The position numbers and the translations under genes were made by a program. From assembly GCF_001949145.1 (NCBI RefSeq), contig NW_019091658.1:114652-178468 (forward strand): a stretch of DNA of 63,817 bases, written 5' to 3'. Every line of letters starts with the position of its first letter. The stretch's first letter is position 1. The stretch comes from Acanthaster planci (lineage: Eukaryota > Echinodermata > Asteroidea > Valvatida > Acanthasteridae). A model generated the notes under the pieces. That model had not been told where the DNA came from. It did no database searches and worked only from the letters and a program-made list of their open reading frames with translations. Below are positions 53,464-63,817 of this stretch, piece after piece.

Positions 53464-55690
53464 TCATTCCAGATGTAGATGGTTTTGTAGTGCTGTTTTG
53501 AAGCTAGAAAACTTCTCAATAGAAGTCATATGTTTTGGCAGCTTATTCCAATCTCTTGCCATCTTAGGAAAGAATGAATGAAGATGGAATTGAGACACAG
53601 ACTGTGGGATGACAAGTTGATTGTCTTGCAGCTCCTAGTGCTCCTAGTCAAGGAAATCTCTTATGTCCAGGTCAACACTGTGATGAATGATTTTGTGCAG
53701 CATGACTAAGCTGCTGTACCGCCTTCTCTGCTGTAGTTTGAGCTTTTTTAGCATTGTTGTAACAGAACTGGTCCTACTATAATCTTGAATGATAGTACGC
53801 ACCGCCGTGCGCTGGACAGCCTCAATTTTGTCGATGTGTTTCTTTGTATGCGGAGCCCATACAGAGCTACAATACTCAAGGTGGGGTCGAACCAGACGCT
53901 TGAAAGCCCTGGGCTGGGCTGGAGCATCACTCGGGTTTCTAGCAAGGAAGCAGATGACACCATTTACTTCTGCTGTGACAGTATCTACATGTTGATTCCA
54001 TTTCATGTCAGGTGAAAGGATAACACCAAGGTATTTATGATGGTTTGTTTCTGATAGCTTATTATCAGACAGTGAATAACTGTAATAAGTTGCCGACTGT
54101 TTTCTTGTGAACCGAATGATGCTACATTTCTCAGGTTTAAAGTTCATCTGCCAGGTCCTTACCCATTTTTCAAGCTTATGGAGGTCTTTGTGGAGGGCAA
54201 GGCAGTCGTTTCTACCTTTAATGGGACGATAGATTGAGCAATCATCTGCAAACAGGCAAAATTTGGAAGAGATGCCATCTGGAAGGTTGCTTATGTAACA
54301 CAGGAAAAGGAGCGGCCCCAGCACTGTGCCCTGTAGAACACCTGAGGCTACATGGACTGGTTTGGACGATTTACTCTAAACAACAACAGTTTGTTCACGT
54401 TTTGTGAGAAAATCTGATATCCAGGAGAGCAATGAGCCACGCAGACCATAAAATTTCTTCTTGTGGAGCAAGCGTCTGTGGGGAACCGTATCAACTGCTT
54501 TTGCAAAATGACGGCATCCACTTGCTTGACTTTGTCTGCACCGCTAAAAATGTAATGAATGGCAAGATAATAGTTGGGTTTCGCAGGAGCGACGCGACCT
54601 GAAACCGTGCTGGGGGTCGCTCAGGATATTAAATCTGTCAAGATGATTCATAACATGACGGTAAATGATGTGTTCCAATAACTTGCAGATCACTGATGTG
54701 AGTGAAACTGGTCTGCAGTTGGCTGGGTCTGTCCTGCTACCCTTTTATATAATGCAGATACACTGGCACATCACCTGTCATTTGGAAGCTTCCTGGTTTT
54801 GATGCTTTGTGTAAACATGATCTGAAGCATCGGAGCAATCTCTTCTGCACACATTTTCAGCACATGGGGGCTGATTCCATCTGGTCAAGGGGCTTTATTG
54901 ACATTGAGTTCTTTTAGAAGCTTTGTAATACCATGCAAAATAATTGTGAGATTTGGCACTTAATTGTGAGATTTGGCGGAATAGACTCTTCCCCAAGAGA
55001 TGGGATATGAGAGGTGTTTTCTGATAGTGTTTACTAAGTACCTCGGCTTTGCTGGATGCATCGCTCACCAACGCACCTTGGCTCCAAAGTGCCGTGATAC
55101 TACATGTGCCCCGTCTGCGATGTATTATGAAGGACCAAAACTTCTTGACATTTGTCTGTAGTGACTCAAAGATAGTGGACGAGAGATACTCTTGTTCAGC
55201 CTTCCGTAAGTCAAATTGGACGAGTGCTTTGTATTGTTTCCATAGTAGATCGGTGTTGAATGATTTTGCAGCATAGAAGGCCCTATTCTTCTTTCGTATC
55301 AGTCGTTTGAGTGATCTGGTTAGCCAAGGAAGATTGAATCTTGAAGACTTCAGCGAAGAGGGCACATGTTCATCAACTGAATCTCATAGACCCCTCACAA
55401 AAGTCTGCCCGCTTTCATCGATTGATTTTTGGGAGCAATTATTCTCAAACCTGGTTCTTAACTGGTTCAAGCTATCCTTTAGGACGTCCCTGTCTGCTTT
55501 GTGCCCCATTGATAAATCTGCCTTCTCTCACACCTCTGAATAAAAATTCTAGCTTCAGCATCTGCGATGACTTTGAAATGATCTGAAATACCAGGCTCGA
55601 TCTTGAGGGGATGGAAGCAGCATGGATTTGAAACACAAAACAGGTTGAGGATATTCTGCACATTATGTGACTTACAGTCGCTTTGCCCAT
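53464..55690 (-). mobile_element. LINE (Jockey/CR1-superfamily type), 5'-truncated
   Basis: The minus strand shows the end of an endonuclease domain (55680-55400, CFHPLKIEPGISDH), a linker (FNLPWLTRSLKRLIRKKNRAF at about 55340), then RT: DGISPHVLK, GLRGSLLSW, GVLQGTVLGPLLF and the catalytic box FADD (in FCLFADDCSIY, near 54255). The RT tail (KYLGVILSPDMKW, RPHLEYCSSVW) runs to a final block PKMARDWNKLPKH with TGA at 53466-53464. The ORF 54324-53644 is unbroken for 226 codons but other parts are frameshifted. The right border near 55690 is abrupt, as expected from 5' truncation. Confidence 0.9.
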
Positions 55691-57073
55691 ATCTCTACTG
55701 ATTAAAAAAGAGAGAGAGAGAGAAAGGAACGAAACAGAAACAACTCCGTGATTGGGAAACAGATTTACCATATCCCGCACCAGCGCCCGTATACGTACCC
55801 CAGATGGTGCACCATATGCATGTGCTGCATTGCCTAGCCTCGCACCACGCTGCTGCTGGTGTCGGTAACTTAGCCCATTTACCACTTTGCTCATTTGCCA
55901 CTTCGCCCATTTATCACTTCGCCCACGGTTTTGTCAAAATTACATAGAGAGGAAGACATATAAAAACACCCCATCCACTCTGAAAGACAGGAAAGACAAA
56001 AAGGTCAAATAGCAATACCGAAATACAGCGAATGTATTTATTAATTAATTAAATGTGTTTTCTTTTATGTTTACTGATGCTAAGCTGAAAGTGGGCACTT
56101 ACTGCGTACATCGCGAGAACAGCCTGCAGTGGCGGTTCCGAATTTTTGTAAAACGAACATAAAATTATCACAAACTTCAGAAATTTTTCAGTGAGTTCAC
56201 CGAAAAGAGTCGTCTTCATCCATCAAGGAATTTTCCCTTTCTTCATGAGGTCTCGGTACACGCTGTTGGAAAACTTAGGAATGTTACAACAGAAACTATG
56301 CTTTTGAATTTTGTGTATGTGTGTCAGACTTGGGATCCTCCGTGACGTCTCCGTTTATGCTTATGATAATTATGAAGTCTGCGCGGCTATACTTTTTTTG
56401 CACCCTTTTGTGTCCACCTATTACTGAGAGTTGAGAAGTTCTGACGTGACGAATCTGCCAACCGTTTGTACACACCGTTTTTAGGCGAATTAGCTCATTT
56501 ACCAAAAAAGGGAGCAGCCAATCAAACTGCCAGACTTGTTTTTATATCGTTCATACCTCCATTCATACCTCCTTGAATATACTGACTTATATGACGCAAG
56601 ATATGGAAAAGGAGACACCCCCCTTGCGTTGTGTTGGTCATTGTTTCACTGAAATCTGAGAATTCTCTTCAGACATCTAGGGGGACGTGTTAGGTAACAA
56701 TAGTCTAGAGCGTGTATAGCGATTGGGCATGTTGAATGGGGGTGTACCCTTCGCTCTCATTTCTTGCTGGATAAAGATACTGACTGGTGAACGTTGACGC
56801 CAGATTTCGTGGCAAGGCTATCAAATGAGGGCGCCCTACAAGAAGCTATGCGAGCGGTCCATCGAGTGCGCGCGACGACTATGCATTCAGTTGCGGACAT
56901 TGAGGGGTGGCTGACTGGGGAAGAGCAACGGCAGTCCAACTTGATTCAAAATACAGGGGAGTCAAGTCACAATGTAACGCAACACACACACACCCCTGCC
57001 TTAAGACATCTATTTACAATCTGCGGTAACTGCCAACGCACTCTGTCATGTTCACCTCTCAAGGTACGGTCGA
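55691..57073. other. Gene-free stretch
   Basis: No supported gene. It starts with an (ag)n run at 55707-55725. A plus-strand ORF at 56794 (MTPDFVARLSNEGALQEAM) looks protein-like for about 50 codons but is not recognised. Confidence 0.3.
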
Positions 57074-57232
57074 CAGTGGCGGATCCAGGATTTTCTTGGG
57101 GGGGGTTAACTACAGCAGTAATGGTAAAATGCTTCCCTTCTTTTTCCTCTTCATCCCTCTTTTCCTTCATATTCATGTATTCATTGGTGAAAAGGGGGCG
57201 TGCCCCCCACGCCACCCCTGGATCCGCCCCTG
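57074..57232. mobile_element. 159-bp MITE with GGCGGATCCAGG ends
   Basis: The left end CAGTGGCGGATCCAGG and the reverse complement of the right end CAGGGGCGGATCCAGGGG match; both flanks carry gtcga (57069-57073, 57233-57237). The ends resemble a widespread hAT-type MITE, but the duplication seen is 5 rather than 8 bp. Confidence 0.8.
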
Positions 57233-58263
57233 GTCGACCTGTCTTAACAAATGACTTGCTTAGCAGTGGAGTTGTCCCCAGCGGCGTTCTCTCAAAGGTC
57301 GAGTTGTCCGGAGTCGAGAGGGTAAACTGTCACGGTCAACTTGACATCCCTCACACGCGGTTTGGTCGGCTCGTACGCCGACCAACTTGCGCAAATACCC
57401 GGTCATCTCAGGGACATCAACACAAACTATAGCAACTGTACTATGCCAGAACTAGAATCTTAATTTAGCAATAGTTTCTTCCCCAAAACAATCAAATATT
57501 GGATCAGTCTCTCATCTACTGTTATTGAAACATCTCATTTGGCTTTGTTCATATTTTCTTCAGGAAATCTAATTAAATCGTTTTTTACTATAAAAAGAGA
57601 CCGGGTTAGATACGGCAATCTCGTGTGCACAGGAAAAAACACTATAAAGTCTTTTTACAGAGTGCTAAAAATAACGCTTTATAACTAATAATAACTAATA
57701 GCAAAACATTTAATAGGATTTTTGGAAGAAAAAACTGAACAAAGACAAGAAAACCTGAGAGAAAATGACAAAAATCGCACCCATGTATATTTTCAATGGC
57801 CCACTCACACTTCTTGTCCCACTTCATTTTGTGCGCATGCGTGCAAATTGTGGGCATTAGTGAAAGGTCTATGTTAACACCATAGCTCTATGATAAGACG
57901 ACCCTGGTCCAAAATGAACTGCATATTCATATTTTTTCACTGGTTGCTACTTAGCAAGTGTGTGGAAGATCAGACTGGTACTTGCACTTTCAGAATGTAT
58001 TTTGCGTTCAAAAGCACACAGGCGCCAGCAAAAAAAATAGAGCGAATGCTTTCGTGTAGTAACTGGTACGTAAGCGCGATAGAGACGGCGGAAATATGAA
58101 TTTGACTGATGAGTAAAGAAGTGCGAGACATTCACGATGAAGTGCATGATACCTGGCAGTAACATCAAAGGTATGCAAATATTTGAACAGTCTAAGAGAG
58201 GGCTACCAATCCTTATTGTAGTAAGTGGCAATCGTTTTGGTATGTTTAGGACGCCTGTACCCA

Positions 58264-58461
58264 TGTAGCCCCACCAGTGTGACACGGACTCTCACTCCTG
58301 AACCGTCCTTAGCCACACATCCGTATACGCAATTTCGTGTCGGCGTATTGAACATTTCGGCGCACCCACTTATCATCGTGGGCGCAATTTCTCTTGCACA
58401 CGAACATGATTCTTGACCTTTCCGCTTTCTAAAAACCATTTATTGAATGGTTTTTAGAAAG
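58264..58461. mobile_element. Partial arm of long-TIR element X ending in a tight hairpin
   Basis: The segment matches the left arm of element X at 59480-59665 in the same orientation (tagccccac, atacgcaatttcgtgtc, gcgcaattt, accatttattga). It ends in a perfect 16-bp hairpin, ctttctaaaaaccatt (58425-58440), loop tattg, and its complement (58446-58461). Confidence 0.75.
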
Positions 58462-58463
58462 GG

Positions 58464-59326
58464 GCTAGTACCCATGTAGACCCAGAAACAGGGCCCAACA
58501 AATACTCCTCCGTCGTATAGTACTGGGACCTGTCCCGATTAATAGGAATTTCTTTCGAAAATTTTATCCGGGACACCCCAGGGCGTAACAAAACATCCAC
58601 TTAATCTTATGAGCTGAAATTGCACCGGTATGTTCACTACTTATGCTGTAAAAAACCACTACACTGTAGGTTGCTAATTGTAGAAAACTCGCCTTTTCCT
58701 CATTTAGAGGAAAAAATGTTGCCTTTTTTGCCATTTTCCCACTCAGTACGAATTTTCGCCTGACTTCTACATTACACAGACACTTTTGCATGGTCAAATA
58801 ATGGTACCCTGTACGAGAGCCAGACTTCATCACCTACGTATCTCGTTCAGATCTGTGAGAGTACCTGTCGATCAAAGTACTCGTAGAAAATTACAGCTGT
58901 TTTGTGTCGCAGCTAATACGCAATGCCCTTGGCTGGTTCCCTGTCCAGTCACACACTGTTTGCTGCAAATCATTGGTAGCGCGGCTTGCTCTCTGTAAAG
59001 TGACACGAAAGTGACAAAACTGCCATCGCTTTTGTGCAAGTGGGGCAAACTTCGTCTGGAGTGGGAAAATGGCAAAAAACACAACATTTTTTCCTCCAAA
59101 TGAGGAAAAGGCGAGTTTTCTACAATCGGCAACCTAGGGGATTTTTTACAGCTTAAGTACTGAACATACCAGTGCAATTTCAGCTCATAAAATTAAGCGG
59201 ATGTTTAGTTATGCCCCCAGATGTCCTGGATAAAGTTTCCGAAAGAAATTCCTATTAATCAGGACAGGGCCCAGTATACGACGGAGGAGTATTCGTTGGG
59301 CCCTGTTTGCGGGTCTAGTAGTACCC
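58464..59326. mobile_element. Long-TIR foldback element Y
   Basis: Arms of about 280 bp (58464-58744 and 59060-59326) are inverted repeats (shared cctccgtcgtat, gattaataggaatttcttt, tatgttcactactta, cgccttttcctcattt). The 315-bp centre holds no ORF of note. A degraded second copy is at 34183-34747. Confidence 0.85.
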
Positions 59327-59472
59327 ATGGTACTGTGTGTAGGCCTAAGCCTACTTATCACACAACTCCCAAATTTTTAGTTCTGAAACTGCTGTTGATT
59401 GAGGCATAGTGCCTGAATTTGCTTTCGTACAGTCTGGCTACAATCCTGGACAAAATTGTTGGGACACACACG

Positions 59473-60226
59473 TGTCAATATAGCCCCACTAGTGTGGCAC
59501 GGCCCCTCACCCAGCATGTGTCCAGCTCCATCCACACATCGGTATACGCAATTTCGTGTCTGCATGGTTAAATTTTCAGCGTACCCTCTTATAATCGTAG
59601 GCGCAATTTTTTTGGCACACACAAATTATCCTTAGTCTCTCCACTTTCTAATAACCATTTATTGACTGATTTCACTCTTGTTATTCTGGTATTTTCCAGT
59701 CTTTTTGCCTTTACCCATTCAATCTCTCGGTCGCACTCTCACACGCCATCTTTAAATAAAAATGAGTCTGCTGAACTTTATACGTCACTTGACCCTGGCC
59801 TGCAGACGGCTGTTCCATGTCAACAAATATGTTATATACAACTGAAGTCTCGCGGACGGAGCGATTGTGCAGGTAAGTTTATTTTTTGGTAGAGTTCCTG
59901 ACATAGAACAGCCTTTTGTGGGCCGGGTCAAGTAAGGTATAAAGTTCAACGGACTCATTTTAATTTAAAGATGACGTGTGAGAGTGAATGGGTAAAGGCA
60001 AAAAGACTGGAAAATACTAGAATAACATGAGTAAAATCATTCAATAAATAGTCATTAGACAGCAGAGAATCTAAAGATCATTTGTATGTGCGAAAAAAAT
60101 TGGGCCTACGATTATAAGAGGTGCACCGAAGATTTCACCACGCCGACACAAAATTGCATATACGCATGAGTGGCTAAGGACAGAGTGGTAGCAAGGGTCC
60201 GTGCCACACTAGTGGGGCTAGTGTCA
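59473..60226. mobile_element. Long-TIR foldback element X
   Basis: Arms of about 340 bp (59473-59822 and 59899-60226) are inverted repeats (shared agccccactagtgtggcacgg, cttataatcgtaggc, cagtctttttgcctttaccc, gaactttatac) around a centre of about 76 bp. No ORF of note. Arms are nearly the entire element. Confidence 0.85.
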
Positions 60227-61309
60227 AAAGCCATACCAGGTCCCCACTCCCCTGGTCAACGTCATCTCGAGCTGGAGTGCAAACTGCGCAATCAGACCTA
60301 GCTCTGAGTGGAGTGTTAGTATTTCTCTTTTTTGATTTTGGACAGGATAGAAGAGATAATTCAGACCCAACATTTAGAGGGATCCGGGGGTGGGCATGGT
60401 GGGGGCCTGTTGGTCGGGGGCCCAATGAGATTTGGCCAGGATTGCCCGGGGTGGTTCATGTGAAGGCCCTGTGTGCACATACCATTCTGTTTTGCATGTG
60501 CTTTCTGGCATTTTTCTTGGAAAACATTAAATGGCAGCCGGTGATTGATTAGAAGAAGGTATAGTTTTGACAAATCTACAAGTAAAAGAAAACGGAAGTT
60601 AGGCCTAGAGCCTACAGTGTAAATATCAATTTTGTATTGTGTGTATATTATCACAACCTTCTTGTGCATGTAGGAGTTCATCGTATATAATGCACCATTG
60701 CATATTGGCCTATAGTTGTCCAAAATTGATGTGATTTTTTTAACTTGAAAAACCGATTCTGGTACAGAAACAACTTACATACATGTACATGTACAATCCT
60801 GTTGGATTTTTCTTAGTCATTCCGTCATTGGCTAAAAAAAATGCAAGGATAATCCATCAAAAACCTAAAAAGACAGAAAGTGAGAGACTTATTTTCTTTA
60901 ATGGTGGCTCAACATTGTTATTGTGTCATGTAGGCCCTACATGTAAGATGGGTTGATCCATTATTACAAATTTTTATCCCCTGAACTTTTTTACCCCAAT
61001 CTTAAATGCAGCAACAACTTTGACATTCATGTTAATGTTTAAATTGGTGTTTGCCAAAGGAATAATAAATATGCAGGTATCCCAAATTTCATTTTTTTGG
61101 TGGACTCATTCTGTTATTGATGTCTGAAACAGTAGTCAAAAATGTCTGTTTTCTGAGTACTAATTCCCCGAGAGTTATAACCATATCATTAGACCTGAAC
61201 TACGTGTATTTCATTCAAAATTGAAGTTAGAAATTCTAAATATCCCTTGCAAAATTCTTGACTGGACGTTGCTGCAAGGCATCATTATCCGTTGTGCCAG
61301 TGCCGTGCA
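60227..61309. other. Gene-free stretch
   Basis: No supported gene or repeat was found apart from tacatgta words near 60780. Confidence 0.3.
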
Positions 61310-61560
61310 AGCGTAAAATTAGGGTTGTTCTATAAGATGTTTTTCTAAGGCTATCTTGAATCCTGATGATGATGGTTGATGAACAAGGTCAGTAGGGAGC
61401 TTGTTCCAGTCTACAATCATTTTTGGAAAAAAGCTTTGTTGATATGCCTATATACATGTATGGCACTGCAAAGATACATAGCATTGATCATGTCGACCTC
61501 TCTGGGATCTTTCCACTGATTTGTTCATTTTGGGGGTAAATCTTTGTTTTTCCACATGTT
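61310..61560 (-). mobile_element. 3' tail of a LINE
   Basis: The minus strand reads FFPKMIVDWNKLPTDLVHQ and a last helix ending LIEQP with a stop near 61330. This is the end of a Jockey/CR1-type RT ORF, parallel to PKMARDWNKLPKH of the LINE at 53464. The rest is absent. Confidence 0.65.
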
Positions 61561-62058
61561 AAATTTATGGGTGTGTATACATGTATATAAGTCTGTGTTT
61601 TGCATTAGAAGTCTTAAACGTACATGTAAAATAAGTGTGTTAGTTACAGGAAAGCAGAGTTCGCTTTTTTTTAGTCCACTTTGGAACGGTTAGATCATGT
61701 GGCAATGTGGCACGGACCACCATGTTTGGCTCTTTTAGATACAGAGACATCAGGCCAAGTTGTCTACAGGAAATAGAACTCGAGCAACGTCTTCACGGAA
61801 CGTTACTCATTCTGCACTATCTTTTGTAGTCGGAACAACCACATGACCTAGAAGGCCTTTGGGAAAGAATGGAGCTGATGAAATACATTTGAACAGAAAT
61901 GGCAGTTAAAGAGGCAGAAATATGAAACACAGAATAACGCAAAATGAGGGCAACGGTGCACCTCTGACGGTGTCTCGGTCGGATGGGCATCGTGAGTGGG
62001 CTAGTCTACCTCTTCTCCGTCTGTCAGACTGTCGTTACAAATCAGGGTGACCTAAGAA

Positions 62059-62271
62059 ATGGCTTCCTCTGCTACAGTAAAACCAAAAGCTATGTCTCTG
62101 CTTCAGATGATAAAGGTGGCCATTGCATGCCTCGGAGGCAAGGGCGGAACTTCGTCTCAAGCCATCAAGAAGTATCTCCGAGAAAACTTTGATGTGGTAA
62201 TCGAGAAGAAGGCCAGCAGCAGCCAGAAGGGGACTTTGGTGCTTGCCCTTCCCGTTCCTATGGCATCTTAA
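62059..62271 (+). pseudogene. Linker-histone (H1/H5 globular domain)-like ORF, truncated
   Basis: From ATG 62059 (MASSATVKPKAMS) the 70-residue ORF reads LLQMIKVAIACLGGKGGTSS then QAIKKYLRENFD, which fits helices 1 and 2 of the H15 winged-helix domain. It then skips the expected third helix and ends KGTLVLALPVPMAS, of which only KGTLV fits the wing strand. Either an internal deletion plus frameshift made a pseudogene, or this is one exon of a split gene. Linker histones bind nucleosome entry/exit DNA. The lack of any intron signal and the missing core favour a pseudogene. Confidence 0.5.
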
Positions 62272-62374
62272 CACTTGTATGCTAGTCACCGCCTGGTCTG
62301 GGATTGTCGAGGAGTACCTGGTCCTCAGCCGCATTATCGTCCAGTGTCACCCAAACACCAGCCATTATGTAGCA

Positions 62375-62520
62375 CCAAGCATGCTAGCCACCTTGTGACA
62401 CCAAGTGTGTCAGCCAGCCAGCCTGTGACATCAAGTGCCAGCCATCTTGTGACACCAAGTGTGCCAGCCAGTCAGCCTGTGACATCAAGTGCCAGCCATC
62501 TTGCGACACCAAATCCGCAA
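62375..62520 (+). repeat. Degenerate minisatellite of ccagcc...tgacaccaagtg units
   Basis: About six copies of a 22-30-bp unit (gccagccatcttgtgacaccaagtg and gccagccagcctgtgacatcaagtg) alternate, giving a ~60-bp double unit repeated twice. It lies just downstream of the histone-like ORF. Confidence 0.8.
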
Positions 62521-62691
62521 GTACCCATACAATCCTTTGAACTCTTTTCCAGAGAAAATGCCGAGCTGAGTTCTCACCGGAACACCACCTCACGACAACG
62601 GTCCGTTGACGTTGCCAGCTGCATATCTACTGAGAACTATTATTTATCCTTGATGAACAGCAGGGCGATATATCTGGGTTTTGTGCCGTAG

Positions 62692-63817
62692 TCAGATACT
62701 GACACATACATGATTTTTCCCACTTTGGTTATACAGTCACCGGTGACATGACAATACTATTTTAATGTGTAATACGGTTGCAATAAAGGAAGTCTCAACT
62801 GTGCACAGGATAAGTGATGTTGACAATTGATTGAAAAGGAGTTGGTTATTTAAATCAGTTCCTGCAATTCTGGGTGCACCCAGGGTTACATTTCTCTTTT
62901 AGGTCAGGTAAATTTTTAGCAGCTATAAATTGATACACTAGCAAATACTTTCCAATACGCTTTTTCCGAGTTGGATTTTTGAAGAAGTAACTGACCAAAA
63001 AAATATTACAAATTCCAAAATTTTGGCAAGTTATTTATCCTATCCAAGGGTTCCAGAAGCATGCCATCAGGGGTCAACTTTCAGGCTCTATTGATCCAGC
63101 TAGTTTTGACATCTACACTACAACTGCAGAGTTGCCAAGGTTTCACATAAAAATAATAAGAAGGACGATGTTAACAACACCAACTGACAATGTCACTCAT
63201 CTAAGTCTCACAGGAATCCACACTAACAACACCAAAACTCATCTAAAATACAGACGCTTTTTTGAGAGACTGTGATTAAAAAGTTGCAGTTGACTCAGAA
63301 GAGCTTTAAGAATGATCTAAGACTAAAAATATAGAAAAATTTATAAAAAACAGAGTGTGACTAAAAACACGTCGGCACGGCACAGCACCCAAAAAGTTTT
63401 CAGTACAAAAGCCCTTATTTTGACTCCAAAAAATTGGCACTTTCGCAGTTGAAAATGTGCCTTAGACACCTTTGACCATTTTGGAATTGACATTTTAGAA
63501 CTCAGCAGTGGATAACTAAGGGCAGGGCAGCGTAAAGAGATAGAGGGAAGGTAAGGCCCCCCCAAAAAAAATTCTACTTCAGATACATGCCTCTCAATAA
63601 ATTTTTTTTGGGGGGGTCAGTTTTTTTGTGCTGAGTGAATGGCATGAATTGGGACAAAAGCTACCAGAAACTGCCTTAAAAGGGATAACTTGCCTCTACA
63701 GTCAACAATTCTTAAGAATTACATGTATGGACAATTTACACTCCTTGTACTACAAGCATCACGTTTGGAGGACACTGCCGCCACCAAAATCGAGAAAAAC
63801 CCTACAAAAATATAACC
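62692..63817. other. Right edge, gene-free
   Basis: No supported gene. A short hairpin at 63551-63619 has ggcccccccaaaaaaaatt facing aattttttttgggggggtc with TIRs resembling the tips of the Harbinger-like element at 2978. Confidence 0.4.

Noticed and set aside
56794-57432. 212-codon plus ORF
   Set aside because: The second half runs through a MITE and low-complexity sequence; only the first ~50 codons look protein-like and no family was recognised.

Overview
This 63.8-kb window reads as genomic DNA of a marine invertebrate animal, probably a deuterostome (echinoderm, hemichordate or cephalochordate grade). The reasons are spliced genes with GT-AG introns, a FAM216A-VPS29 convergent pair that I recall being neighbours in vertebrates, many metazoan retrotransposons and MITEs, and a strong excess of the palindromic word tacatgta. 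No bacterial operon, CRISPR array or tRNA gene was seen. The species cannot be fixed from the sequence.

Region 1 (1-9.0 kb) is transposon-derived: the 5' part of a minus-strand Ty3/Gypsy-type LTR element (LTR 2557-2783; gag, a MYND-like finger, a damaged protease), a Harbinger-like non-autonomous element (2978-4394), and a long decayed minus-strand LINE (about 4560-9030).

Region 2 (9-31.9 kb) is the host-gene part. A FAM216A-like gene runs on the plus strand (coding exons 11341-11431, 12903-13193, 15833-16389; 312 aa as spliced). VPS29, a retromer subunit, runs on the minus strand (coding exons 28023-27832, 26795-26560, 26165-26047; its first exon was not found). The 9.7 kb between their 3' ends holds two piggyBac-type elements with TTAA flanks, a MITE and a foldback element. 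FAM216A intron 2 holds an RTE-like LINE relic and a broken copy of the end of exon 2. VPS29 intron 2 holds a minisatellite of about 10 copies.

Region 3 (31.9-38.3 kb) is mostly non-coding, with two unrecognised exon-like ORFs and a degraded long-TIR element.

Region 4 (38.3-48.35 kb) is the most unusual part: a degraded Maverick/Polinton-type DNA-virus-like element. Left to right it has a cluster of kappaB-type sites, an Rpb6-like ORF (+), a Cys-rich repeat gene (+), an unidentified possible ssDNA-binding gene (+), a small acidic ORF (-), a packaging-ATPase-like fragment (-), a capsid-like gene (-), a minor virion-like gene (+), a retroviral-type integrase (+), a truncated family-B DNA polymerase fragment (-) and a terminal repeat of about 510 bp. 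The Cys-rich gene is split by a complete 4.78-kb Ty3/Gypsy element (39031-43812; LTRs, PBS and PPT visible) with a near-match 5-bp target duplication. Frameshifts and stops throughout show that neither element is intact.

Region 5 (48.35-63.8 kb) is a nest of inverted-repeat DNA: a 178-bp-arm palindrome, subterminal arrays of a GGCCCATTATGTCCGC word in opposite orientations, an inverted second copy of the Polinton-type terminal repeat, a hAT MITE with a perfect 8-bp target duplication inside one array, an LTR-like promoter segment, a LINE (53464-55690, minus), and two families of long-TIR foldback elements (58.2-60.2 kb). Near the right edge is a short linker-histone-like ORF that looks truncated.
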